Below, piece after piece: positions 34,832 through 43,062 of a stretch of DNA of 64,000 nucleotides (position 1 is its first letter; every line of letters begins with the position of its first letter). This DNA comes from Saccharopolyspora erythraea NRRL 2338 (GTDB lineage Bacteria; Actinomycetota; Actinomycetes; Mycobacteriales; Pseudonocardiaceae), in contig NC_009142.1 in assembly GCF_000062885.1 (NCBI RefSeq), positions 2,035,584-2,099,583 of the forward strand. Reading direction: 5' to 3'. Made by a program: the position numbers and the translations under genes. A model generated the notes under the pieces. It was not told where the DNA came from. It saw nothing but the letters and a program-made list of their open reading frames with translations, and did no database searches.

Positions 34832-35046
34832 GCGTCGGGGTCCTGTCCGCGTGGACGGGATTCGGGGTGGCGGTCCCAGATCTCTTTCGTCGTCGCCTGC
34901 GTCCGTCGTTTCGCGCGCCAATTGCGAATCGGTTTTGTTTTGGTCTTGCGCCGCACATCGCACCAGATGGCGGCCGCGCACAACGTCAACGCCCACACCG
35001 TGATCGCGTAGAGCGGCAGCAGGGCGAGTTCTTGCTGAGAGCGCAT
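34828..35046 (-). CDS. Small single-pass membrane protein
   Basis: 72 aa. The ATG at 35046 is preceded by GAGGAAATCC, a good ribosome site. One membrane helix (LALLPLYAITVWALTLCAAAIW, residues about 7-28) is followed by a strongly basic tail (RRKTKTKPIRNWRAKRR) and an acidic end. GC content is lower than in neighbours. It couples to the small Cys gene through ATGA and is divergent from the XRE gene, so it may be controlled by it. Function unknown. Confidence 0.6.
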   Translation of the reverse strand: MRSQQELALLPLYAITVWALTLCAAAIWCDVRRKTKTKPIRNWRAKRRTQATTKEIWDRHPESRPRGQDPDA

Positions 35047-35274
35047 GGATTTCCTCGCGGAAAGGTTTCGCCGAATCCCCCCGCGTCCGCCCCGGCTGCT
35101 GGAGATCGGGGACCGGGGCGGACTGTCGGCCGCGATGTCGGGGAAGGGGGCGACCGACAGTGCGAACGTATCAGGACGAATATTACTGTGTCGCTCACCG
35201 AAAGGGTGATCTTCGTTTGCTCCGCCGAATTCCCGGTGCAGACTGGCGCCAACATCGAGATTGGAGATCTTGGG

Positions 35275-36120
35275 ATGTCCGGACCGACGATCCGACGGCG
35301 CCAGCTCGGCAGGCAGCTCCGCCAGTTGCGCGATGCGGCGGGCAAGTCCTCGCGGGCCGCCGCGGAATGGCTCGACGTGTCGCAGGCGACCGTGTCCAAA
35401 GTGGAGAACGGCAAGCAGGCGCCGAAGATCGCGCACGTTCGGCTGCTCCTGCAGCTCTACGGAGTCGAGTCGCCGCGGTCGGAGGCGATCCTGCGGCTGG
35501 CCCGCGAGGCCAACCAGCGCGGGTGGTGGACGGCCTACGGCGACACCGTCCCGGACTGGTTCCGCGACTACGTCGGCCTGGAGACCGACGCGACGGAGCT
35601 GTGGACCTACGACGCGGAGCTGATCCACGGCCTGCTCCAGACACCCGACTACATCCGCGCGGTGACCGCCGCCTGCAACGAGGAGTCGGCGGACTTCGAC
35701 GTCGAGTGCTACATCGACCAGCGCCAGGCCCGGCAGGACCGGCTGACCAGCAGCAATCCACCCCTCTTCTCGGCCGTGGTGAGCGAAGGCGCGCTACGGC
35801 GGATGGTCGGCGGCCCCGAGGTGATGCGGGCGCAGATCCAGCACCTGATCGAGCTGAGCAAGCTCCCGCATGTGACCTTCCAGGTGCTGCCGTTCGAGGC
35901 GGGCGCGCACCCGGCGATGGTCTCGCCGTTCATCCTGCTCGGTTTCGAGGAGGACCCGGACATGGGTGCGGTCTACCTGGAGAACCACCAGGGCGCGCTC
36001 TACCTGGAGCGTCCGGACGATGTCCGGCTCTACGCCAACACCTTCGAGCGGGTCCGGAAAGCGGCTTTGACGCCGAAGAAAACGAAGGACTTTCTCGTTA
36101 CCCTGGGGCAGTCCATGTGA
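35275..36120 (+). CDS. XRE helix-turn-helix regulator with DUF5753 domain
   Basis: 281 aa. The start is the ATG at 35275 after TTGGAG. The HTH lies at residues 5-65: RQLGRQLRQLRDAAGKSSRAAAEWLDVSQATVSKVENGKQAP. The DUF5753 domain from about 85 has YVGLETDATELWTYDAELIHGLLQTPDYIRAV, VYLENHQGALYLE and a late VRKAALTPKKT. This family is abundant in actinomycetes and is nearly always followed by a DUF397 gene, as here (24 nt). Related pairs such as BldB/WhiJ-type modules influence development and antibiotic production. The target here is unknown. Confidence 0.93.
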   Translation: MSGPTIRRRQLGRQLRQLRDAAGKSSRAAAEWLDVSQATVSKVENGKQAPKIAHVRLLLQLYGVESPRSEAILRLAREANQRGWWTAYGDTVPDWFRDYVGLETDATELWTYDAELIHGLLQTPDYIRAVTAACNEESADFDVECYIDQRQARQDRLTSSNPPLFSAVVSEGALRRMVGGPEVMRAQIQHLIELSKLPHVTFQVLPFEAGAHPAMVSPFILLGFEEDPDMGAVYLENHQGALYLERPDDVRLYANTFERVRKAALTPKKTKDFLVTLGQSM

Positions 36121-36144
36121 CCCCTAGGGAAAGGAGCGCGGGAG

Positions 36145-36345
36145 GTGAGCGACTTATCCCGCGCCGAATGGCGCAAGTCCTCCCGTAGTGGAGGAAACGG
36201 TGGCGCGTGCGTCGAGGTCGCGGTGACCTCGACGACCGTCGGAGTCCGCGACACCAAGGACCGTGCGGGCGGCACCCTGGTCCTGTCGGCGGACTGCTGG
36301 GCCGGTTTCGTCTCTGGAATTCGGGACGGCCGCTTCGACGGGTGA
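36145..36345 (+). CDS. DUF397 family protein
   Basis: 66 aa from a GTG with AGGAGCGCGGGAG upstream. The fold signature is WRKSSRSGGNGGACVEVAV, VGVRDTKDRAGGTLVLSADCWAGFVSGIRDGRFD, nearly the whole length of the family. DUF397 proteins are the small partners of the XRE/DUF5753 regulator upstream and are thought to antagonise or modulate it. A terminator hairpin follows at 36357. Confidence 0.93.
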   Translation: MSDLSRAEWRKSSRSGGNGGACVEVAVTSTTVGVRDTKDRAGGTLVLSADCWAGFVSGIRDGRFDG

Positions 36346-36356
36346 ACACCGCTGGG

Positions 36357-36387
36357 TCTTTTGGGTTGCCCCGCGCAACCCAAAAGA
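36357..36387 (+). terminator. Strong hairpin after the XRE-DUF397 pair
   Basis: A perfect 13-bp stem, TCTTTTGGGTTGC / GCAACCCAAAAGA, loop CCCGC, 11 nt after the DUF397 stop. The symmetric A/T ends make it the most intrinsic-like terminator in the window. Confidence 0.88.
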
Positions 36388-36525
36388 CGCCCGGCGACCC
36401 TTCGTGCGGTCCAATCCGCATACCGCCACTGCGCCGGACACACCAAGCGTTCGACAACGCAGGCTGGGGGCAGTTTGGGATCGCCACACGGAAACGCGCA
36501 CGACAGCACGACCGGTCCGCGGGAG

Positions 36526-38790
36526 GTGCCCCGTCAGCTTCCTCCTGCTTCACGGCATTTCATCAACCGCACGGTCGAGCAGGAGGCGTTGACCACGTTG
36601 CTGAACGGCACGGGAAGCGACCACACCGTCCTGGTGTCGACCATCGACGGGCTCGCGGGCGTGGGCAAGTCGACGCTGGTCGTGCAGTGGGCGCACCAGG
36701 TCCGGGAGCGGTTCCCCGACGGGGAGCTGTACGTCAACCTCCGGGGTTTCGACCCGGCCGCGGAGCCGATGACCCCGGGGGAGGCGTTGGGCGGTTTCAT
36801 CACCGCGCTGGGAGTGGCGCCGGAGGCCGTGCCCCTCGCGGAAGACGCCAGAGCCGCGCAGTTCCGCACACTGCTGCACGGCAGGCGGATGCTCGTCGTG
36901 CTGGACAACGCCCGCAACGCCGAGCAGGTGCTGCCGCTGCTGCCTGCTTCGCCCGGGTGCCTGGTCGTGGTGACCAGTCGCCAGCGGCTCGACGGGCTCG
37001 TGGCCCACCACGGAGCCCAGCGCCTCGCCCTCGAGACCCTCACCCGTGACGAAGGTCGTCGGCTCCTGGCGCGTTACCTCGGTGGTGAACGCCTGGAGCA
37101 CGAGCCGGAGGCCGTGGAGGCGTTGCTGCACCACTGCGCCGGGCTGCCGCTGGCGCTGACCCTGGTCGCGGTCCAGGCCGACGCCGAACCGGACGTGCCG
37201 CTGGAGGACCTCGCGATCGACCTCCGAAGCGAGCGCGACCGGCTGGACGCGCTCGACGCGGGTGGCGAGACCGGCATCCGGGCGGTGTTCTCCTGGTCCT
37301 ACCGCTCCCTCTCCCCGCAAGCCGCCCGGCTGTTCCGCCTGCTCGGGCTGCCCAACTCGCCGGACATCAGCGCCGGCGCGGCAGCGGCGGTGGCCGGGAC
37401 GGACCACCGCGGCGTCCGCAGGCTTCTGGCCGAGCTGTGCCGCGCACACCTGCTCACCCGTCGAGCGGGAGACCGCTACGTCTTCCACGACCTGCTCCGC
37501 GCCTACGCGCGCGAGCGCGCGCATGCGGACGACTCGGCGCAGGAACGCACTGCCGCGTTCCAACGTCTGCTGGACCACTACCTCTACACGACCTACGCGG
37601 CCAACCATCGACTGGAACCGACGCGTCCCCTGCCCGAGCTGGATCACGTCGACGAGTACCTGTGGCGAGACTTCGCCACCTACGAACAGGCCCTGGGCTG
37701 GTGGGACGCCGAGCACGCCAATGTCCTGTCCGTCATCCGCCAGGCGGTGGCCCTCCGGCTGCCCCGAGGCCCATGGCTGGCACACGCCGCCACCTTCCCG
37801 TTCAAGCTGCGCGGTCTTGTCGAGGAGATGGAGGTGAGCAGTGCCGATGGGGTCGCGGGCGCGCAGGGGAGCGGAGATCGCCCGTTGCAGGCACGGTTGC
37901 TCAGCGATCTCAGCACGGCATACCTCTTCCGCGGGGAGTTCGATGCGTCCATCCGCTGTCGGCAGTCCGCTGCCGAGCTGTTCGCCGAGCTTGGCGAACA
38001 CCAATGGGAAGCTCTGATGCACGCAGTGCTCGGAGAGACGTTCCTCGAGATGGAGCGGTACGCGGACGCGGCGGCCTCCGCGCGAGAGGCATTGCGAATG
38101 CAGGGAAGCGCGCATGGCAAGGTCATCGACCCGGGAGGAGCAGATGCGGTCCTCGGACTTGCCTTGGCGCACTTGGGTGAGTTCAGCGAGGCCTTCCCGC
38201 CTCTGCACCGCGCTTTCGCCGTAGCCGACCAGTTCGGGCAGGGCTATGCCCTGACGAACCTCGGTTCCGCGCATTTCCTCGCCGGCGACATGGAAAACGC
38301 AGTGCGGACCTACCACCAGGCGGTGCAGCACCGTCGCGACATCGGCCACGAGTCGGCGAAGCCGTATGCCTCACCAAGCTCGGCGAAGCCCTGCGAGCCT
38401 CGGGTCGCGTGGAGAAGGCACGGGACGCCTGGCAGCAGGCACTCGCCATCCTCGACGGGCTCGGGCATCCGGACGCCGAGAACGTCCGCGAACACCTCGA
38501 CGCGCTCGACGCCGCGGAATCATGACCAGGCCCGCTCAGGCATGCTGGAAGCGACCCGGCGGCCGGAGCTGCGCGAGCTGCTCACACCCGCGAGCGCGAC
38601 GATCCGCGAGATGGCCGCCGACCGGCTGGGGGCCGCGGGGGTCACCGACTCCGCCGACCGCGCCCGCGACTTCGTCGCGTTCCTCGACGGCCTGCTCCTC
38701 GAGCAGATCACCGGCTCGGGTGGCAGGGAGCTCGACGACGCGGCGCTGCGCGCCACGATCCGCCGGATGCTGACCGCGGTGATGAGCTGA
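36526..38790 (+). CDS. NB-ARC/TPR (AfsR-like, no DNA-binding domain) protein; frameshifted
   Basis: The open frame reads an NB-ARC ATPase: P-loop DGLAGVGKSTLVVQWAHQ, LVVLDNARNAEQVLPLLP, VVTSRQ and GLPLAL. A winged-helix region (FSWSYRSLSPQAARLFRLLGL) and TPRs from about 480 follow. The usual N-terminal OmpR/BTAD module is absent. Near 38355 the frame is lost: in the -1 frame the TPRs continue as GEAVCLTKLGEALRASGRVEKA and stop at 38525, restoring a normal end. In the unshifted frame about 60 noise residues lead into a TetR fragment. One missing G in GTCGGCG explains this, so the true gene is 36526-38525. The start is uncertain: GTG 36526 has GGGAG very close. Confidence 0.75.
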   Translation: MPRQLPPASRHFINRTVEQEALTTLLNGTGSDHTVLVSTIDGLAGVGKSTLVVQWAHQVRERFPDGELYVNLRGFDPAAEPMTPGEALGGFITALGVAPEAVPLAEDARAAQFRTLLHGRRMLVVLDNARNAEQVLPLLPASPGCLVVVTSRQRLDGLVAHHGAQRLALETLTRDEGRRLLARYLGGERLEHEPEAVEALLHHCAGLPLALTLVAVQADAEPDVPLEDLAIDLRSERDRLDALDAGGETGIRAVFSWSYRSLSPQAARLFRLLGLPNSPDISAGAAAAVAGTDHRGVRRLLAELCRAHLLTRRAGDRYVFHDLLRAYARERAHADDSAQERTAAFQRLLDHYLYTTYAANHRLEPTRPLPELDHVDEYLWRDFATYEQALGWWDAEHANVLSVIRQAVALRLPRGPWLAHAATFPFKLRGLVEEMEVSSADGVAGAQGSGDRPLQARLLSDLSTAYLFRGEFDASIRCRQSAAELFAELGEHQWEALMHAVLGETFLEMERYADAAASAREALRMQGSAHGKVIDPGGADAVLGLALAHLGEFSEAFPPLHRAFAVADQFGQGYALTNLGSAHFLAGDMENAVRTYHQAVQHRRDIGHESAKPYASPSSAKPCEPRVAWRRHGTPGSRHSPSSTGSGIRTPRTSANTSTRSTPRNHDQARSGMLEATRRPELRELLTPASATIREMAADRLGAAGVTDSADRARDFVAFLDGLLLEQITGSGGRELDDAALRATIRRMLTAVMS
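38542..38790 (+). pseudogene. TetR C-terminal domain remnant without HTH
   Basis: 82 aa from an internal ATG: LEATRRPELRELLTPASATIREMAADRLGAAGVTDSADRARDFVAFLDGLLLEQITGSG, ending DDAALRATIRRMLTAVMS. This is the ligand/dimerisation tail of many TetR regulators. No helix-turn-helix can be found in any upstream frame, where the NB-ARC/TPR gene ends at 38525. It is therefore a truncated gene, or possibly a small free dimerisation domain. Confidence 0.65.
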
Positions 38791-38840
38791 GCGAGTCGGT
38801 TGCCACCGGTCAGGGCGCCCGGGCGGCCGGCGAGCCGATG

Positions 38841-39827
38841 TCAGGTGGCCGGCATCGCCTGTCGGAGCAGGATGGCGGCGCCGTGGGCGCTCGCCGCGGG
38901 AACGAACGGCTCGCCGGTGGCGGCTCGCCCGGTCTCGACGCCATGGCTGTGCAGCAGCCGTTCGGCTGCGGCCAGGTCGGTGACCGCGATGGTGTATGCG
39001 CACAGGGCCGGAGCGCTGGGCGGTTGCTCGCCGGGCAGGCGGTCCGCGAGTCCGGATGCGGTGGTCAGCGTCAGGCGGCTGGATGCGAAGCCGAAGCCTC
39101 GGGAAGGGCCGTCGTGTTCGGGTGCGATGCCCAAACAGCGTTCGTAGCGGTCGGCGGTGGCGTCCAGTTCGTCGTCGCCGACGCAGAGCACGCATTCGGC
39201 CAGGCCGACGGCGCCGTTGGGGTGGTCGAGCCCGACCTGGGCGTCGAGGACGTGGGCGGGAGCGTCCTGGGCGGCGCCGACGCGGCCCTCGGCGGGCATG
39301 CCGGTCGGCTCGTCGCCGTTGATCTCGAGGTACTTGATCGCTTCGAGCCGGGTGCCGTCGGCGGTGGTTATGGGGCGCTGCGCGGCGTGCGCGCCGCCGT
39401 GGCCGACGCCGGCTCGATCGAGGCGGGCGACGGTCTGCTCGGCGTCATCGGTGGTGAAGACGAGGATGTGCGCGCCCTCGTAGCGGTCCAGTCGCGCGGC
39501 GAGGCCCGCGACGGTGCGCGTCATCGCCGCCCTGGTCGCGGCGAGCTGGTCGTCCGGGATTTGCAGCGGGATGAGTTCGGCACCCGCGGGCGTGTGTTCC
39601 CGCTGTTCAGGGGCGAAGCCGAGAATTTCGATGAAGCTGCGCGGGAAGTCGGCGTGGGTGTTGCCCGCGCCGATCGGCTCGGGCGCCGCGCCCGGGGCCG
39701 GCGGCAGAGCCGGATAGGTCGGCGGGCCGACGCGGAAGCCGAGCCGTTGGAAGGTGTCGAGTGCGGTCTTCATGTCGCGGACGACGAGCCCGATGTGGTG
39801 GAGGCCGGTGATGTCGCGGATCGCCAT
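38841..39827 (-). CDS. VOC/glyoxalase-like protein, two domains
   Basis: 328 aa. The ATG at 39827 has AGGA upstream. The opening ITGLHHIGLVVRDMKTALDTFQRLGFRVGPPTYP is a VOC/glyoxalase-like first strand, and FIEILGF and ANTAHILVFTTDD-type strands follow. The second half (LDHPNGAVGLAECVLCVGDDELDATADRYERCLGI) repeats the fold. The HHIG segment supplies a metal-ligand His. Many relatives are dioxygenase-like or toxin-resistance proteins; the substrate is unknown. It lies 32 nt downstream of a TetR gene and is probably cotranscribed with it. Confidence 0.85.
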   Translation of the reverse strand: MAIRDITGLHHIGLVVRDMKTALDTFQRLGFRVGPPTYPALPPAPGAAPEPIGAGNTHADFPRSFIEILGFAPEQREHTPAGAELIPLQIPDDQLAATRAAMTRTVAGLAARLDRYEGAHILVFTTDDAEQTVARLDRAGVGHGGAHAAQRPITTADGTRLEAIKYLEINGDEPTGMPAEGRVGAAQDAPAHVLDAQVGLDHPNGAVGLAECVLCVGDDELDATADRYERCLGIAPEHDGPSRGFGFASSRLTLTTASGLADRLPGEQPPSAPALCAYTIAVTDLAAAERLLHSHGVETGRAATGEPFVPAASAHGAAILLRQAMPAT

Positions 39828-39859
39828 GTGCTGGTCCTGTCCGGTCGGGGCGGCGGCTG

Positions 39860-40573
39860 TCAGTCGGCCGCGGTGCCGTAAGCGGCGCGTCGGAACTCGT
39901 CGGCAAGGCGCTGGAGCGCGTCGATGACTTGCGGTGCGGCCACGGAATAGCGTTCGGGGGCGGGCGTTCTGGCCGGTTCGAAGGAGCACCGGACGACGTC
40001 GGCGAGCCGATCCGCCCGGTGCTCGACCGTGAAACGGGGATCATCGGGCAGCAGCGGCGCGGCGGCGAAGAAGCCGTAGGCGATCGCCTCCACCTCGTAG
40101 TCGACGTCGGCCAGGTCCAGGCCGGGCCGCAGGAGTCGCTGAGCGCGCAATGCGGCGAGGTGGTCACGGGCGGCGATGCGTTTCGACGCTGCCAGCCGGG
40201 CTCGCGCCGGATGGGCGGCGAGAACTTCGAGATCGGTGTTGCCCGCGATGAAGATGGCGCCCAGGGCCGGACGTCGCATCGCTTCCAGGAAATGCCGCCG
40301 GAGGTAGCGGTGCAGCGCCACCTCGGTGGGGTCGTTCCGCATCGAGCCGATGGCCGCGTCGAGCACCGCGGCGGCCTCGCGGGCGCCGACCGCCACCAGC
40401 AGGTGCTCACGACTGGGCCAGTGCAGGTACACCGTGCCCTTGCCCACGCCGGTGCGTTCGGCGACGTCCTCGATGCGGATCCGGCGCGGACCCGCACCGA
40501 CCAGCAGGGCCGCCGCCGCGTCGAGGAGCGCGTCGGCTCGTTGGTGCAGGTCCGTCCGCTGGCTCCTAGCCAC
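39860..40573 (-). CDS. TetR family regulator
   Basis: 237 aa from a GTG with GGAGAGACGATC upstream. HTH at about residues 12-58: RADALLDAAAALLVGAGPRRIRIEDVAERTGVGKGTVYLHWPSREHLL. The remainder is a long all-helical ligand domain. It heads a two-gene unit with the VOC protein. A short palindromic candidate was not found in the 118 nt between this gene and LtrA. Confidence 0.92.
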   Translation of the reverse strand: MARSQRTDLHQRADALLDAAAALLVGAGPRRIRIEDVAERTGVGKGTVYLHWPSREHLLVAVGAREAAAVLDAAIGSMRNDPTEVALHRYLRRHFLEAMRRPALGAIFIAGNTDLEVLAAHPARARLAASKRIAARDHLAALRAQRLLRPGLDLADVDYEVEAIAYGFFAAAPLLPDDPRFTVEHRADRLADVVRCSFEPARTPAPERYSVAAPQVIDALQRLADEFRRAAYGTAAD

Positions 40574-40691
40574 GATCGTCTCTCCGGGCCGCGAAACTCA
40601 TGACCAGAATTCAACCACAGTCACGAGTTGGAAGGAGGCGGATCTGACAGCCGACTCGCACGGTCGCATCGAGGACCACGTGGTTGCGCCG

Positions 40692-41897
40692 TCACAGCCG
40701 CCGGTCGGCCAGCTCGCGAGCCCTGGGTTCGGTGTGCTGGATGACCAGGCCGGCGACGAGGACCAGCATCATCTCCACGCCCATGAGCAGCGTGGCGAAC
40801 TCGACGGTGAGGGTGTCGGCCATGCCCGCCGTCGACAGCAGCAGCGCGCCGCCGACGATCGTCGCGAGCACCATGAGCCCGCCGGCGTGCACGAGCTGCA
40901 CGTGCAGGACGCTCAGCACGACCAGGTAGACCAGCAACGGCACCGCGACCGACAGCGCCGCCCCGGCCGCGCCGAGGTGGGCCTTGTGCGCGTGGCTGTC
41001 GATGACCACCTCCAGCCCCGCGCCGACGGCCGCGATCCCGCCGAAGACCAGGTAGTGCCCGTAGCCCCAGGCGATCGCCCTGGTCAGGGAGTCGCGCAGG
41101 TGGTCGCTCACCGTGTGCTTGAAGTAGATCCACCACATCGCGAAGATCATCAGCAGGCCGCCGGTGCCGATCTCCAGCAGGCCCGCAGACCAGCCGCCGT
41201 CGGCGACGTCCTCCTGGATGCCGGCGGTGACGGCCAGGACCACCTCGCCGAGCACGATGATCGTGAACAGGCCGTAGCGCTCGGCGATGTGCCGCGGGTG
41301 CCACGCGGTCTGCATCCTGCGCTCGGCGATCACCGGGACCAGCATCTCGGCGACGGCGAGCACCGCGAAGCCGATCTCGCCCCACGGGTGCGGCAGCCAC
41401 AACCGCCCGATCCAGGCGACCTGGCACAGCCCGATCCCGACGGCGTAGCGCAGCGTGCAGGGCCGACCCTCGGGGTGTTCGCGGGCCGCGCGCAGCCATT
41501 GCGCGACCAGGGCGACGCGCATGACGACGTAGCCGATGGTCGCGATCGTGAAGTCGTAGTCCCGGAACGCGGCGGGCACCCCGGCGGCCAGCACGAGCAC
41601 CCCGGCCATCTGCACCAGCGTCAGCGCCCGGTACGGCACGTCGTCGGTGTCGTAGGCGGAGGCGAACCAGGTGAAGTTCATCCACGCCCACCAGATCGCG
41701 AAGAACACCATGAGGTATCCGAGCAGGGTGCCCGCGGTGTGGCCCTCGGAGACGCCGTGGTGCAACTGCGCCGCGGCCTGGCCCACGGCGGCGACGAAGC
41801 ACAGGTCGAACAGCAGCTCCAGCGGGGTGGCGGCGCGGTGCTGCGCGCTCGGATCGCGCGCGAGCATCCGCGTGCGCAGCGGCGGGACTTCGGCCAC
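40692..41897 (-). CDS. Low-temperature-requirement A (LtrA) family membrane protein
   Basis: 401 aa with about ten membrane helices. Family features are ATPLELLFDLCFVAAVGQAAAQLHHG at the N-terminus, YLMVFFAIWWAWMNFTWFASAYDTDDVPYR and WHPRHIAERYGLFTIIVLGEVVLAVTAG near the middle. LtrA was named in Listeria for growth at low temperature; its biochemical role is unknown. The start is GTG at 41897 after GGAGTAGGTGAG. Confidence 0.92.
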   Translation of the reverse strand: MAEVPPLRTRMLARDPSAQHRAATPLELLFDLCFVAAVGQAAAQLHHGVSEGHTAGTLLGYLMVFFAIWWAWMNFTWFASAYDTDDVPYRALTLVQMAGVLVLAAGVPAAFRDYDFTIATIGYVVMRVALVAQWLRAAREHPEGRPCTLRYAVGIGLCQVAWIGRLWLPHPWGEIGFAVLAVAEMLVPVIAERRMQTAWHPRHIAERYGLFTIIVLGEVVLAVTAGIQEDVADGGWSAGLLEIGTGGLLMIFAMWWIYFKHTVSDHLRDSLTRAIAWGYGHYLVFGGIAAVGAGLEVVIDSHAHKAHLGAAGAALSVAVPLLVYLVVLSVLHVQLVHAGGLMVLATIVGGALLLSTAGMADTLTVEFATLLMGVEMMLVLVAGLVIQHTEPRARELADRRL

Positions 41898-42071
41898 TTC
41901 GGCTCACCTACTCCGGCTCGCTCGGCTGACCTGCGGCGACGTCGTCGAATTGTGGCCCGTTGCGGGGCGTCCCGCCGTCCGGTGCGCGCATCCGGGCGTC
42001 CGCCTTCGCGCGTAGTCGCCGATGCCGCTGTTGGGGTAACATGAAAATACTTCGGGGTCAGGTGTGGTCGG

Positions 42072-42124
42072 GGGATGCCGAGGGGTCAGGCGGGGGTGAA
42101 TGCCTGGCCCCGGTTCGGCATCCC
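42072..42124 (-). terminator. Two-part hairpin after the minus-strand membrane gene
   Basis: GGGATGCCGA/TCGGCATCCC and GGGGTCAGGC/GCCTGGCCCC stems are stacked with a 3-nt bulge and a 10-nt loop. It lies 24 nt past the stop of the gene at 42148-42825. The rest of the gap to 41898 shows no gene. Confidence 0.75.
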
Positions 42125-42147
42125 TGAACCCGGGCCTGAGGGGCTGA

Positions 42148-42825
42148 TCACCACCGGCCGCTCCGGCTGCGACGCCGGTATCGCCAGGAACTGCTCTGCA
42201 GCCAGATCACGCCGCCCGTCCTGGCGACGACGGCCACTGCCAGCAGGGCGGCGGCGGTCCGCTTCGCGGCGGTGCCGTCGGTGAGCGCGTCCGCGGGCAC
42301 GGGCGCGAGCCAGCCGTGCGGGTCGTAGGCGATCTCCAGTCGTTCGCCCTTCTTCGCGGCCGCGGAGCCTTCGGTCGTCAGGTCTTCGACCGGCCCGCTG
42401 TCGCAACGGAGGCCGTGGTCGTAGTAGTAGGTCGTGGTCGTGCTCCACGAGCCCGGCATGTCCGGGTCGGATGACGGCGTGTAGTGCGATGTCGTCTCCT
42501 CGCGTTCGACGACGTCGAGCACGGTGCAGACCGTGCGCAGGCCGCGTTCGTGCAGCGCTGCGTCGTCGATGCCCACCTTGGCAAGGCCCAGCGCGAACAT
42601 CAGCGCGAGGAGAGCGACGAAGTTCGCCCCCATGGCGTCTTCCGGGTGCAGGGCCAGCGAGGACAGCCAGACGAGCATCGCCAGGATCTGCAACCCGAAC
42701 CCGGCCGCCCCGCCGGAGCCGTAGGCGTCGAGGTAGGCGCCCCAGGCCATCAGGCCCATCGCCAGCAGCGGCACGCCCGCCGCGACGACCAGTTCGGCGA
42801 GCACGCCCTCGTGCCACCGCCGCAT
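42148..42825 (-). CDS. Membrane protein, DUF3592-like
   Basis: 225 aa. The ATG at 42825 follows GGGGAGGCGCG. Three hydrophobic helices (about residues 8-30, 40-58 and 63-80) precede a soluble loop with CTVLDVVEREETTSHYTPS, TTTTYYYDHGLRCDSG and ERLEIAYDPHGWLAPV, then a last helix. The pattern of a V-x-R-x-T/Y strand followed by V-x-YDP resembles DUF3592. No function is known. It is divergent from fadB2 across 237 nt. Confidence 0.75.
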   Translation of the reverse strand: MRRWHEGVLAELVVAAGVPLLAMGLMAWGAYLDAYGSGGAAGFGLQILAMLVWLSSLALHPEDAMGANFVALLALMFALGLAKVGIDDAALHERGLRTVCTVLDVVEREETTSHYTPSSDPDMPGSWSTTTTYYYDHGLRCDSGPVEDLTTEGSAAAKKGERLEIAYDPHGWLAPVPADALTDGTAAKRTAAALLAVAVVARTGGVIWLQSSSWRYRRRSRSGRW

Positions 42826-43062
42826 CGCGCCTCCCCAGGCCGCAGGTCGTCCAAGCGTTGCGCGTCGCGCAACGCAGCGACAGACGGCGACCGGGCGAAC
42901 TCGCGCGGCGCCGCCTCGCCCGGTTCGGGCTGTTCCATCGCGTGACCTACGGTGGTGTAGCGCACGCTTACCGGTCAGTAACCCCAGTCCCTGGCATGAT
43001 CTGGCGGCACCGGGCGAGCGGCGCTCGGACGATGGAGTCGTGAGCGGAAAGGATCGGGTGTC

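Noticed and set aside
38345-38365. Programmed -1 frameshift
   Set aside because: No slippery heptamer or downstream pseudoknot is evident; a one-base deletion fits better.
41898-42071. Possible small gene upstream of LtrA
   Set aside because: Short frames lack start signals and coding bias; the only real structure in the gap is the terminator at 42072.
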